From NCBI GenBank assembly GCA_020310875.1, contig CM035432.1:99660512-99724511 (forward strand): a stretch of DNA of 64,000 nucleotides, read 5' to 3'. This DNA is from Ceratopteris richardii (taxonomy: Eukaryota > Streptophyta > Polypodiopsida > Polypodiales > Pteridaceae). The notes under the pieces were generated by a model. It ran no database searches, was not told where the DNA came from, and saw only the letters and a list, made by a program, of their open reading frames with translations. Both the position numbers and the translations under genes were made by a program. This document shows, piece by piece, positions 22,033 to 32,864 of this stretch (position 1 is its first letter; each line of letters begins with the position of its first letter).

Positions 22033-23600
22033 TCATGAATATGGCGATGCCACAAGGTAAATCTGATGAGCATGTTTTCTACATAGATTCAGGTTGTTCC
22101 AATCATGTGGTAGGAAATGTGGCCCTCCTATCAGATTTAGAAGATCCAAGGAACAAGCATGAGGTACAAATAGGAGATGATACAAGACATCTTGTGGAGA
22201 AAATAGGAAATGTCAAAGCACCTGATGGGAACATCAACTTACTCAGTAAGGTACTCTATGTCCCTACGATTACAAAGAATTTGATAAGTGTTGGCCCGCA
22301 TATAGTAGAGAAAAGGTTGCAAGTGAGGTTCACAAAAGCAAGAGCATTTGTTGAAGATCCAAGTCAAGGATTCAGGAGAATTGCAAAAGGTGAAAAGACA
22401 GGTAGATTGTTCACATTTGAATTACAAGACACTAGAAAAATTGCTCTCTTTAACTATGGTATTCAGACACTCACAAAATTGGAAGTATGGCACAAAAGGT
22501 TAGCACATATTGGTGAAGGATCATCAAAGCAAATTTGTAGGGACCAAAGTGTACTTGGACTCCCTAACTTGTCAAAACAACACATGATTTAAGTGTAGTG
22601 CATGTCAATTTGGAAAGTCTCATTGGTTACCATTCATGAAGAAAGGATATATGCATGGAGATCTCTTGGAGTTGGTTCATACAGATGTATGGGGACCTAG
22701 CAAGGATGCTTCAATATCTAGATGAAGGTATTATGTCTCCTTCATTGATGATTGTAGTAGGTGGACTATATTATACTTTATGAAACACAAAGATGAAGTC
22801 TTTTCATGCTTCAAAAGACATTTGGCTCTTGTGGAGAATCAAATAGGTAAAACACTAAAAAGGCTAAGGTCAAATGGAGGGGGAGAGTACTCCCATGAAT
22901 TCGACTCCTTTCTTCAAGAAAGAGGAATCAAAAGGGAGATCACTACAAGGAACACTCATGAGAAAAATGGAGTGGCAAAAAGAAGGAATATGACTATTGT
23001 TGAAGGTGCAAGGTCTATGCTAAATGAAAAGCACTTGCCTAATTACTTATGGGCAAAGGCTGTATCCACAGCCACTTATTTGATTAATAGGTTACCTTCA
23101 AAATCACTTGATGTCATGACACCCTATGAGGCTTGGAATGGAAGAAGACCAAGCTTGGATCATTGTAAGATTTTTGGATGTGTTGCTTTTGCTCATGCTC
23201 CTTCACTGGCTAGAGGCAAGATGGATCCCAAAGCAGAAAGGTGTGTATTCATTGGATATGACAACAATCGAAAGGACTACAGATTATACAACCCAACAAA
23301 CAAAGGATTCTGTGTGAGTAGAGATGTAGTATTTGATGAGAATAGTTCTTGCTATGAAGATTCATGTAGAAAAGTCATCCTACCTTATGATCTTGAAGAA
23401 GATTTTCCAAAACTTGTTAAGGATAATTCTTCTAAAGTTGAAGAGCAGGATACCTCAGAAGATGATGAAGCAACTCAGTATGAAAAAATCAAAATGTGGA
23501 AGCCTAAAGGTAAAGCAAAAATGCATGAACTTGGAAAAGAGGTAGAATCATCACATCATGGCCTAAGAAGGTCCATGAGGGAGAAAAGAAAGCCAGAAAG
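22026..23600 (+). pseudogene. copia B protease and integrase
   Basis: The protease active site reads FYIDSGCSNHVVGN (about 22078). The pre-integrase zinc region WHKRLAHI is near 22490. Stops near 22592 and 22725 interrupt before ELVHTDVWGPS, the first catalytic Asp (about 22670). Further on, the second catalytic Asp block reads LRSNGGGEY (normally LRSDNGGEY), and the Glu block reads NGVAKRRN (normally NGVaERkN). Both catalytic residues are therefore lost. The C-terminal region (KIFGCVAFAHAP, RCVFIGYD, YRLYNP) is well kept, in an open frame of 405 codons starting at 22780. Integrase would insert the cDNA; this copy cannot. Confidence 0.88.
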
Positions 23601-23639
23601 GTATGGGTTTGATACTTCTCTAGTCACTAAACATTCAAT

Positions 23640-25178
23640 CTATCTAGCAGAGGATATAAATCAAGAGGAACCTTCAACATTTGAGGAAGCAAAGAAGAAA
23701 TCAGAATGGAGACATGCAATGGAAAAAGAAATTGAAGCTTTTGAGGAGAATAACACTTGGGAGTTGGTTCCCAAGTCTCCATCAATGAAAGTGATAGGCT
23801 CAAGGTGGATATACAAATTGAAGAAGAACTCAGATGGTTTAACAGGTATAAGGCAAGGCTTGTGGCAAAAGGCTTTGCACAAACTCAGGGAATTGATTAT
23901 GAGGAGACCTTCTCTCCTGTGGCAAAGATGCCTACTATTAGGGTTTTGCTTAGTATTGTCTCTTCCAAGAATGGGAAGATACTTCAATTGGATGTAAAAA
24001 ATGCATTTCTTAATGGATGGATAACATAAGAGGTATATATGGCACAACCACCTGGTTTTGAGAATCACGTATATCCTGATTATGTGTGTAAACTTAATAA
24101 AGCTTTATATGGACTCAAACAAGCCCCAAGGGCTTGGAATCATTGGCTTGTCTCATTCTTGCTGGACAAAGGATTTCAACCTAGCAAGGCAGATCCATCA
24201 CTATTCATAAAAAGGATTAATTTTGAAGTCATCTATTTGTGTGTGTATGTAGATGATATTATACTTACAAGAAATGATACAGATGGCATGAAGAGAATCA
24301 AAGAACAGATGAGAGAAGAATTCAAGATAAGTGATTTGGGCTCACTTACCTACTTCCTAGGATTGGAAGTTGTCTACAAAGATCATGGTTTGTTTCTTAC
24401 TCAAAGAAGGTACATTAAAGACATGTTGGTGAAATTCAAGATGCAAGATTGCATGATTGCAGGTACTCCAATGGAGGTTAATCACAAATTGAGCTCACAT
24501 GAAGGTGAAATCATAGAAGATGTGAGAAGTTATCAAAGCCTTGTGCGTAGTTTGAACTATGCCACATTGACAAGGGTTGATATATGTTATAGTGTGAGTG
24601 TGCTAAGACAATTTATGCACACACCCAGGAAACCTCACATGGAGGCTGCCAAGAGGATACTTAGATATCTCAAAGTGACCATGAATGAGGGGTTATATTA
24701 CCCTTATGTATCTTATTTAAGTTTGAAATTGCTCTCTTATGCAGATTGGGCTGGCTCCAAGGAAGACAAAAGGAGCACCTCAGGTTATCTTACCTTTGCA
24801 GGTTCAAAATTTGTTTCATGGTCATCCAAGAAGCAACCCACAATTGCTCTCTCTTCTACTAAATCTGAATACAGAGGTCTTGCCATAGCTACTCAAGAAG
24901 CTATGTGGATGAAGACACTATTCATAGATCTTGGTTTGGAGATTGGAACTCCAAATATTTTTGGTGACAATATGAGCTCTATTCACTTAGTTGCTAATCC
25001 AATTTTTCATGCAAGGACTAAACATATTGAAGTTCATTATCACTATGTAAGAGAGAATATTGTGAGCAAGGAGATTCAAATGTCATATGTGTCCATTCAT
25101 CAACAATGTGCAGATATTCTAACCAAAGCATTGGATGGTAAAAAGCTTTGCAAATTCAAAGCCATGATTGGTTTGTAG
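23640..25178 (+). pseudogene. copia B reverse transcriptase and RNase H
   Basis: RT begins in the integrase frame ([29 protein letters not shown]) and shifts frame near 23850 into [28 protein letters not shown]. It meets a TAA at 24027, then runs open for 379 residues from 24039. That piece holds KALYGLKQAPRAW, catalytic YVDDIILT (about 24246), and RNase H (SYADWAGSKEDKRSTSGYLTF, SWSSKKQPTIALSSTKSEY, ARTKHIEVHYHYVRE, ADILTKAL). The TAG at 25176 is the expected end. Only two lesions break this domain. Confidence 0.92.
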
Positions 25179-25216
25179 GTAATCTTGGAAGATTGAAGAC
25201 CTCAAGCATACTTGGC

Positions 25217-25228
25217 TTGAGGGGGAGC
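25217..25228 (+). promoter_or_regulatory. Polypurine tract of copia B
   Basis: A purine-rich gagggggagc run lies directly before the TGTTGGATC start of the 3' LTR. Confidence 0.8.
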
Positions 25229-26473
25229 TGTTGGATCAATTCTATGACAAGCCTAAGTATTGGCTTGAGTCTCACAAAGTCATAGAAGAAGCCTTAAAGT
25301 GAAGACAATGTAAAGTTCACTTGTGAACTACCTCTTGTAACTTTTGAAGCCTTTATTTGATGTAAAAGTGAAAGAATCTAAAGTGGTTGAGTCCACTTGA
25401 CCAAAAGAGGAAAGAGAAGCCATGAATTTGTGTTTGAAGGTAGCTGGAGAATAAAATCAATCACTAATAGATTGGAGAGTGATTGTATGAAGTTAGGCTC
25501 CCAAGATCAACTATAAATACATGGCAGTTTTAGTCGTGGTTAAGTGAAGACCTCCAAGAGCTGAGCTTTATGCCATATCAAGGTGTGGTTTCAAGGTAGA
25601 CATATGTATCCATAAGTCCATTGTTGCACAATCAATATACTTTCATTTTCATGATCATTTGAGTTCATATCTTCATGTTCTTGTGAATTGTACTGTTCAC
25701 TTAAATATCTCTCAATTTTCTCAATCGGATTGCAGAGATGATTTCACTAAGCTTCGTGCATCACTTTCAGATATTCAACTTGGTAAAGTCTTCTCCCTAA
25801 TTATACTGTGTGCTCACCAATTTTCATTGTATTTGCAGTTATGATCATTTGAAGTCAATTGTGTCACCTCATTTTCTTCTTCTCTGCCACCACTCTCTCA
25901 GAATAGTAATTTTGTCAGAGTTATTTTTCAGTGTGTAATTCACCATTTTACATGATTTAAAGCTTTTTAGAATCCTCATACTTTCTAGTATATGCCTACA
26001 TATGTTCATGAGCATTTGAGTCTTTAATCATGAGATATATCTATTTTACTGCACATGGGTCTGAGTACTATTGTAGCCCAAGAAAATCAGGGTCATCCTA
26101 TCATTTGCTAAACTTCTTTGTCCTTGTGTAGTCGATAATTTTTGTTGAAATAACTCTTCATTGTGAGCTTACTAATCTAGTAAGAGTTCCCCAAAAGGAA
26201 TTAATTTAATTGTTGTTGTGGCAAGAGAATTCTTCAAAACTTTGGATAGGTGTATGAACATAAATAGCAAGTTTTTGGCTCTTGAATCTACTCCAACATA
26301 TCTGCTTTGATTCAAATTTTTGAGAGTGATCTTCCAAGGTACATAGGGTGTCTAACACATCCTTTGGCAAGCTAAAAGGGCCCACCACATATCTTTGGAG
26401 TCCATTTGGTTGGTGTAGTGCAAAGTTTCTGCAACACCACTTCATCTTCATCAACTACAAATCCATTTCTTCA
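25229..26473 (+). repeat. 3' LTR of copia B, full length
   Basis: The LTR runs from TGTTGGATC to ...cttCA, about 1,245 bases. A TATA-like ctataaatac at about 25511 would mark the U3/R promoter region. The last 573 bases match the surviving 5' LTR. Confidence 0.85.
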
Positions 26474-26835
26474 CATTCCCCTCCTACTCTCTATTTTGGT
26501 ACTTCTACCTGGTCATTGACATTTTTTGGATTTGTAGTCACCATGTAGGTGGTTCCATCTCTATCTATGTAATGTCCATTCTCAATTTGATTGATAGGTG
26601 TCATGTTGAGCAAAGAGTTTGACCTAAGTCTTACCACATACCTCTGAATTCCATCCTTGTATATGTAGGCTCCAAAGCTATTGGTGAATTCAAATCTAAG
26701 TATGTTTCTGAAGTCCCCCTCACTCCCTTGTTCTTCCTGCATCCTCCTGGTGGTGGCTTCTTGGTTCCCTAAGTTTTGAGTCTGTTCTAGATTAGGGTCA
26801 GGGTTGGGTTCAAGGACAACCTTTCCTCATCTCAA
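26474..26835 (-). pseudogene. Probable gag-side fragment of gypsy element 2
   Basis: A minus-strand frame of about 100 codons (26491-26835) reads through EPNPDPNLEQTQNLGNQEATT, an acidic Gln-rich stretch, and then FEFTNSFGAYIYKDGIQRYVV. It directly borders the copia B 3' LTR and is in the orientation of gypsy element 2, so it is the likely upstream continuation. I see no zinc knuckle or protease site. The functional domain is unknown. Confidence 0.45.
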
Positions 26836-26929
26836 CTACATGGAAAAATGTGCACAAAACCTTTTTGAACTATTTCAAGAATCATGCTTCTTCCAGTGCT
26901 TCCCGTTTCTCCAAAATACTCTCTCTTTG

Positions 26930-27660
26930 TGATCATATCAGAAAATTGAGTTTTCTGGCAGAGAGTCGTGATTTTCTACCTGCAAAGACCAAAAAAAAAA
27001 TTATCCAACTTTTGATCCTATCTTTTGTTTTCTCCCTTAAGTTGTGCCCTTTCCTATTTTCCTCTCCTTCAGTGTGTCTTGAAGCTACCCTAAGAATTTG
27101 GCTATTGTCTTCAATGGGTCAGAGAATCATGATTTTCTGGTAGAGAATCGCGATTCTCTGCCTCAAATCAATTATCTGAATATTTTCCTTCAAATTTTTG
27201 TGGAGAAAGTCACGATTTCCTTGGAGTAATGCACGATTTTCTCACTTTTTCTCCTCAAAAAAAAATTTGTGATCTTCTCAAAGAAATTCACGATTTTCTC
27301 CCCCAACTCAAGAAATTTGCGATTCTCTTAGTCAGGCAGAGATTTGTGACTTTCTCAGTTAAGCCAGGATGCCCTGGAGTTAGTTTATATTTTCTTATTT
27401 GTTTGATTGAGGAAATTGCGATTTTCTTGTCAGATACCCCTATTCTCTGGAGATCCCTCAAAAGAATCATGATTGTCTGACCTGAAAACCCGATTTTCTG
27501 GACTGTTTATTTTCTTTCTGGTGGACACTTGAGAAAGTCACGACTTTCTCAATCTATTCAAATTATTATTTTATTAGTTTTATTGCTGAGTCAGCACCAC
27601 ACGATTCTCTCCCTCAAGTCAACCTAGAGAATTGTGATTCTCTGTAAATGACTGATACCA
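26930..27660. repeat. Cluster of about 14 imperfect palindromes, consensus AGAAAATCRYGATTTTCT
   Basis: Short dyads recur at irregular spacing. Examples are 26960-26977, 27121-27138, the perfect 18-base palindrome AGAGAATCGCGATTCTCT at 27142-27159, GAGAAAGTCACGACTTTCTC at 27531-27550, and 27626-27643. Half-sites (for example near 27232, 27285, 27315 and 27415) fill the gaps. The sequence between them is not repeated, so this is not a tandem array. The same motif occurs twice in the gypsy element 2 LTR, so the cluster may be that element's 5' LTR or leader. Confidence 0.8.
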
Positions 27661-27678
27661 AAAGTTTCAAGTTCCAAA

Positions 27679-28350
27679 CTATAAATGTTTAGTGATTGGA
27701 AGCGGATAGCTATCTCTTATTGTAGCATCATTAACTTTTTTAAGGTTCATACACACTCGTAACTTTCCATTCTTTTTGGGCACCACTAAAATGGGGGACA
27801 CCCTTTGAGTATGCTCAATCTCATAGATAAATCCACCATCATAGATGCAAGCACCTACTTGGTTGGTCCTTATGTATTCCAATTGTGTTTTATAGGTACC
27901 TCATAGATGCGAGCACCTAATTGGTTGGTCCTAATGTATTCCAATTGTGTTTTATAGGGACCTTCTTGTGTATGTAAATAGGCAGTGCCTGAGCTCGCAT
28001 CCTCATAGATGCGAGCAGCTAAATAGTTGGTCCTGATGTATTCCAATTGTGTTTTATAGGGACCTTTTGGTGTTTGTAAATAGGCAGTGCATGAGATACC
28101 TATGGGTCTCTCCATGTTAAAAGACATTTCTAAGTAACTTGTTTTAAAACTTACTGTGTGGAGATAACCACTAAGTTGTTGTGCCCACGACCTAGCTATA
28201 TGATTGACACTAGCCTCAGATGATTTGATACTTTGTCTATCTTTTCTTAGGTGTCTACCTGATCTCATGTTCATAAGCTTTATCTTCAAGTCCAAAATTT
28301 CCCTTTTGTATTGCTCAAATTCCTTCCTAGTCCCCCTTGGTTTCCTAGTC
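27679..28350 (-). pseudogene. gypsy gag fused to an RT fragment (element 3)
   Basis: On the minus strand a charged N-terminal part (EFEQYKREILDLKIKLMNM, ARSWAQQLSGYL) leads into MERPIGIS, then repeated KTQLEYIRTN segments. It then jumps into RT sequence (FIYEIEHTQRVSPILVVPKKNGKLRVCMNLKKVN) without protease or the rest of gag. The RT part is homologous to 19800-19945 of gypsy element 2, so this is a second, internally deleted copy of a related family. Confidence 0.7.
27845..28090. repeat. Tandem duplications within gypsy gag
   Basis: Three copies of a gatgcRagcaNcta to ttttatagg block start near 27845, 27906 and 28010. The spacing of about 61 then about 104 bases shows units of different length. 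Two copies also share the aaataggcagtgc segment. Confidence 0.85.
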
Positions 28351-28419
28351 CCACTTGAGGGTCAACTTCAAAATACTATATCAAAATACTATGTTATGCC
28401 AGTTCAGGGTTTTGGGGGT

Positions 28420-28770
28420 TAAAACAGGGAAACAAGATCTCTCAGGGAGTACTAGGAGTAGAGGATACATGATACTCGCAGCTTCATGATACGATACCAC
28501 CCTTTGCGATACACGATAGTTGAGAAGTATCACAATACACAACCCAACAATACATGATACTATATTTTTCATGATATGATACTTGGCTTGGCCACGATAC
28601 ACGATATCAATCCTAATGATACGATACGATACATGATATGCGATACTCAACCCGATGATACACAATACTTATGAGGTATCATGATGCACGGCGAGATGAT
28701 ACACGATACTCGATCAGTATCGTGATACACGAGAGTTCTAGTATCGTGATACTCAACCGGACATGATACT
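28420..28770. repeat. GATAC-rich palindromic cluster, core GTATCRTGATAC
   Basis: Dozens of gatac/gtatc words form imperfect dyads such as GTATCGTGATAC at 28717-28728 and 28741-28752, with no fixed period. It lies about 0.5-0.8 kb downstream, in element sense (-), of the primer site at 29212-29231. Confidence 0.85.
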
Positions 28771-28989
28771 TGGAGTTTTTGAAGTCCTACTTCAAAACTC
28801 TTTGCAAATATGTGTACCTTGTGTCCTCTTTGTCACTCCTATTTGCTTGTAGATGCAAATTCACCCTCCAAACTCATGATACAACACTCGCGATACCAGA
28901 TGCAGGTTGTTTCAACCTGCATAATACTTCAATCAAATTTTGGTGTATTGAGAGTATTTCAAGAGTATTTCTTCAGGATTTCAACTGAA

Positions 28990-29211
28990 CTCCCTCTACG
29001 CTTCTTTCTCATAGCCCCAAGTGAAAAATGAGGTGAATGTACAGTCAAAAATGAAAAAAGTTTGAGAATATGAAGATGGGAGAAGATGGTGATGATGATG
29101 ATGATGAAGGTGGAGAAAAAATAAAAAACTAAACATAAAATGATGATTTTTTTACCTTCCAACATCGCTATTCTACATCTTACCATCATGAAGCTCGTCC
29201 TCGAAGCTCTC
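28990..29211 (-). other. Leader of gypsy element 3
   Basis: This stretch is inverted-homologous to 53012-53218 behind the matching LTR. It contains a (GAT)n microsatellite at about 29083-29104 and a short minus-strand frame starting MRKKRRGSS. Confidence 0.6.
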
Positions 29212-29231
29212 TCCTTGGCAACAGTGCCAAA
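29212..29231 (-). promoter_or_regulatory. Primer-binding site of gypsy element 3
   Basis: The minus-strand sequence tttggcactgttgccaagga is close to the tttggcgccgttgccgggga site seen in many plant gypsy elements. It lies just inside an LTR end. Confidence 0.7.
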
Positions 29232-29233
29232 TT

Positions 29234-29935
29234 TGGTGTCACTCTAGCACAATGGTAAGTTCCAATGCGAGGAGTTCCACCTCATAAATGTCAATCCCTG
29301 GAGATGTGAGGACTGGTATGAAGACCATGAGCAAGCAAAGGCACAAGTGCATGAGTGAAAGCACACAAGCATGCTCACTTATACACACACATGCACACAA
29401 GGTAAGAGCAAAGAGAGGAACAATGGACAGCTTCTATTACAAAGGAACTCACTTACAAAAGCTCAAATCTCGAACCAGCTAACCCCCAAAAATGAGCTCT
29501 CTAGCTCTTTTTATAGTTTTTTTAGTGGTTTTGGCCCTGTCCAGACCTACTGTCTAGCCTAGTTAAAAATTAGGTTCTAGTGCTTTTTTGAGGGCTCAAA
29601 CGGAGTCTAAAAATTATGAAAATTGGTAGCGTGTTACTTCTAATACTCCTCAATCTTGAGGACTCCTTGACTTGAACAAAATGGAATTGGGACAATGTGA
29701 AATGGTATGTACAATGGTTTTAGTGATAAAAATCACTAATTTTTATAGGGATTTCTTCTAAAAATTTGACATATACTTCTTGGAGCTCCATATATGCTCG
29801 TTCTTCTTGTGTTTCCACTTCTTTGATGCGTTCTTGCACCATCTACTTGACCTTGAGTGCCAATAGCTTTCAGCTTTGCTCTTTATCCTTCTTCTTCCAC
29901 TAGAACATATGAGCCTTACACGAGCCCTTATACCG
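29234..29935 (-). repeat. LTR of gypsy element 3
   Basis: The LTR ends ...gacaCCA before the primer site. It is similar in inverted orientation to 52282-52987 and, more weakly, in the same orientation to 49270-49960. A plus-strand tatag/minus-strand ctataaaaa box lies at about 29506-29514. The outer (left, U3) end is approximate. Confidence 0.7.
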
Positions 29936-30300
29936 GTGCAAATGCACATGGGCAATTCCACCATGGCACCATTATAAGCACTAGTATAAGCATTGGTATG
30001 TTAATGCTGATATAAGCATCGATATGGGCATTGATAAGCATCGGTATGTCTTCAATACCATGAGTACAAGCATCAATATGAATATTGGTACTTTCCTCAT
30101 CAGTATACGCATCAGTATTGACATGCAAACCGATGGTATAAGTGCCAGTACAAGTGTGAGTATAAACATAATTGATATATATGTCTCCCTGGGCAAAATT
30201 ATCGGTATAAGCATGAGTATGGCCCGGGGCATATTAGCACTCATATTGATGCCTATACGAATGACCATATCTGCAATTTTTCTTTTGAGCAAAGTGTATT
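29936..30300. repeat. Degenerate repeat with AAGCATCGGTAT words
   Basis: The words ataagcat, atcggtat, atcgatat and atcagtat recur irregularly about every 18 bases. The same word family recurs at 36740-37060. Confidence 0.7.
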
Positions 30301-30497
30301 GCCTCTTGTTGCAGCAACATGACAATGTTGTTGTCTAGCAAAGGACAATACACTCTGCCCAGAAAAATCGAGTACATGTGACATGTACTCTAGTGATTTC
30401 TGATTTAGGGTTTAGAAGACCAGTAACCAAAACAACATTTGATAAAGCAAAACACATTGTTGAACTAAAAGAGATATGTAAGAGCAAAATGAACCAT

Positions 30498-30764
30498 GAA
30501 CCATGTACAAAAGAGATATTCCATAAATGAACCATGTACAAAAGAAATATTTCATAAATGAACCATGTACAAAATTGTGGCAAATCACTACCATATACAA
30601 GCCAAATACAAAATGTGGCAAACCATTGCCACATACGAGTCAAATACAAAGTGTGGCAAACCATTTCAATATATGAACCAAATACAAAACTGTGGTGCAC
30701 CACTACCATATATGAACCAAATACAAAACTATGGCACACCACAACCATACACAAATCTAGAGGG
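30498..30764. repeat. Two adjoining minisatellites: 31-base x3 then 38-39-base x5
   Basis: The gaaccatgtacaaaa unit starts at 30498, 30529 and 30560. From 30571 a new unit beginning aaaaNtgtggcaaacca repeats five times. The second shares the caaaa junction with the first, so one may have grown out of the other. On the minus strand the 39-base unit reads as a 13-residue repeat within an open frame (30335-30820), but nothing else suggests coding. Confidence 0.85.
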
Positions 30765-30867
30765 ATTAAAACATCTATGTCTAGAGTCCTGCAACAAAGC
30801 ACATTCATGAAATCAGACAAATTAAAAAGATGTTTATAAACAACAATTAAAATACACTAAACCAGGT

Positions 30868-31958
30868 TCAAAAGCTCACCTCATGGTAGATGCTCCCATG
30901 AAATGATTGCATTGCATCTCTCCAATTCCTCCAACAATGCAACGTCCAACCCATGATAATATCCATAAGCCTCCTTTTGCTCGTGTTAGAAGATGGCCCA
31001 GTGTCGAATCCTACAAAAAATATGCAAAACATGAGATCCAAAAACATGACATGCTTAACATAAGAAAATTCATTCATCAAAATGATACTTACAAACTTGT
31101 GATGCTCTGACTGTATCTAGACGTGTGGTCATCACATCTCACTACTGACCATATACATCAAGAGTTTTCTACTACGCATTGAAAATCATCTCCAACTCCT
31201 CAACATCTAGCCATATAGGCTTTGGTAAGCCTCCTCTAAAACCATCATGAGGCTCTAATAAAAAATGGGACATGCCCTCACCTCCCATATGTTGAATCCA
31301 GTCTGAGCTGACAAGAGGGTGCCCAAGTCTTGGCCAATACTCATGATAGATCACCTCTATGATGTAATTTTTGTGATCCTTGTCCTGTTCACTGCATTTA
31401 ACCATGAAAGAGTGTCCAATTTGTATTATGCACAACTATCGTATGCACTAATGCATGGTCTTTTTGGCCGCATCCATCACTGGAGCTCCATCATGTATAC
31501 AATACTCCTTGGAGTCATCATGGTCATTAGCACCCCAAGGTGTACGTGGTGTACTATGTGGCATACTTGCATTTGAGGTACTCAGTCTAGGAGTAATTGT
31601 GGGTTACAGAGTGTCCATCGCACTGACTCTACAACATCCGCCCCTCCTCGAGACCCACCCATAGATCTACCTCTGGAACCTTCTCCTCTAGAATCTGGCC
31701 TAGATGGATGAGACGGGCAAGTATGTGTATTTTGTTGTGGTGTGGAATGTTGGTGCATTTATCGACTACTAGAGCCACTAGGGGATCACTGAGAAGACTG
31801 TCATGGTGGAGACATAAAGCTAGGAGTGTTGCTGGTGGGAGTAGTCCTGCCAAAGGGAGTGCCGCCAGTGAGAGTAGTACCACCAAGGGGAGTGCCACCA
31901 ATGGAAGTAGTCCCATCAAAAGGAGTGCCGCCATGAGAGATCCACTATTATGACACAA
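30868..31958 (-). other. Unrecognised minus-strand ORF pieces, possibly a decayed transposon gene
   Basis: Three minus-strand pieces (31629-31958, 31172-31435, 30868-31080) lie in a row. The middle one has a compact, protein-like composition (YWPRLGHPLVSSDWIQHMGG, PIWLDVEELEMIF). The first, in its alternative frame, is a Gly/Thr/Pro repeat. The last contains WTLHCWRNWRDAMQSF. The combination recalls DNA-transposon-associated plant ORFs, but I cannot name the family. Stops separate the pieces. Confidence 0.35.
31836..31940. repeat. 33-base minisatellite, three copies
   Basis: Units end in ggagtgcc, each 33 bases long, and on the minus strand read as an 11-residue GGTPxGGTTxx repeat. Confidence 0.85.
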
Positions 31959-31970
31959 TGTATTGATAAG

Positions 31971-32379
31971 CAGGAGGTGCCTGAGATATGAGCTCTAAAA
32001 ATTGCTCATCTAACATGGAATGCATAGTGAACAATGGACTGTCTCCCATTGTGCCCTACAATAGAAAACTCAAATAATTAGCATACGATAATAATGGTAA
32101 TACAAAAAATAGTAGTCTACAAAAAGAAACATAGCAAGTAAGTAAACACAAATAAGTACATACAAGTGCTTGCTTCATAACTCCTCTATTCTAGCATCAT
32201 CTTCGAGATCTTACATGTAGAGGATATCTATCTCTACATTGTAGTACAAATTTGCCGTTTACGAAATATTTGATACTTGCACTGAGTGCAAAGACATGCC
32301 ATTCTCTCCTCCGGATCTAAAGATGCCATCTAATACCATCTAGAGATATTCAGGTTCATATGTGATACATTTAGTTATA
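31971..32379. other. No gene recognised
   Basis: This AT-rich stretch has no open frame, repeat or element signal that I can support. The AT array begins at its right end. Confidence 0.4.
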
Positions 32380-32743
32380 TATACTAATTTTAATCCTAAA
32401 ATCCTATTTTTTATTAGATTATAAATACTATTTTTCTTCTATAAGCACTATTTATTATATATTAAATCCTATATAATATATTAAATTATATATACTAATA
32501 TTATTAAACTTAAAATCCTATTTTTTTAATATATTTAACTATATATATTTATTTTTAAAATACACTAGCTCTTTTCATATTTAATTATGTATACCAATAT
32601 TTATCATAGAATCCTAGTTCTTTATATATCTAATAATACATTCTAATTTTAATCTTAAAACCCTAATTTCTTATATATTTAATGATACATAATATATTTG
32701 ATTATATATACTAATATTAAACCTAAAACCCTATCTTTTAAAC

Positions 32744-32864
<121 letters not shown>

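Larger units (their letters stand above)
20391..26473 (+). mobile_element. Ty1/copia element B, nearly complete, nested in gypsy element 2
   Basis: It has a truncated 5' LTR (20391-20972), primer-binding site, gag, protease, integrase, RT, RNase H, polypurine tract and a full 3' LTR (25229-26473). The order protease-integrase-RT is the copia order. Gypsy element 2 sequence lies on both sides in the same orientation, so copia B inserted into it. The two LTR copies differ at many positions, so the insertion is old. Frameshifts and stops near 22020, 22590, 22725, 23850 and 24027 break the polyprotein. Confidence 0.93.

Noticed and set aside
26930-27660. CRISPR-like array
   Set aside because: The genome is eukaryotic, the repeats are imperfect and the spacing is irregular.
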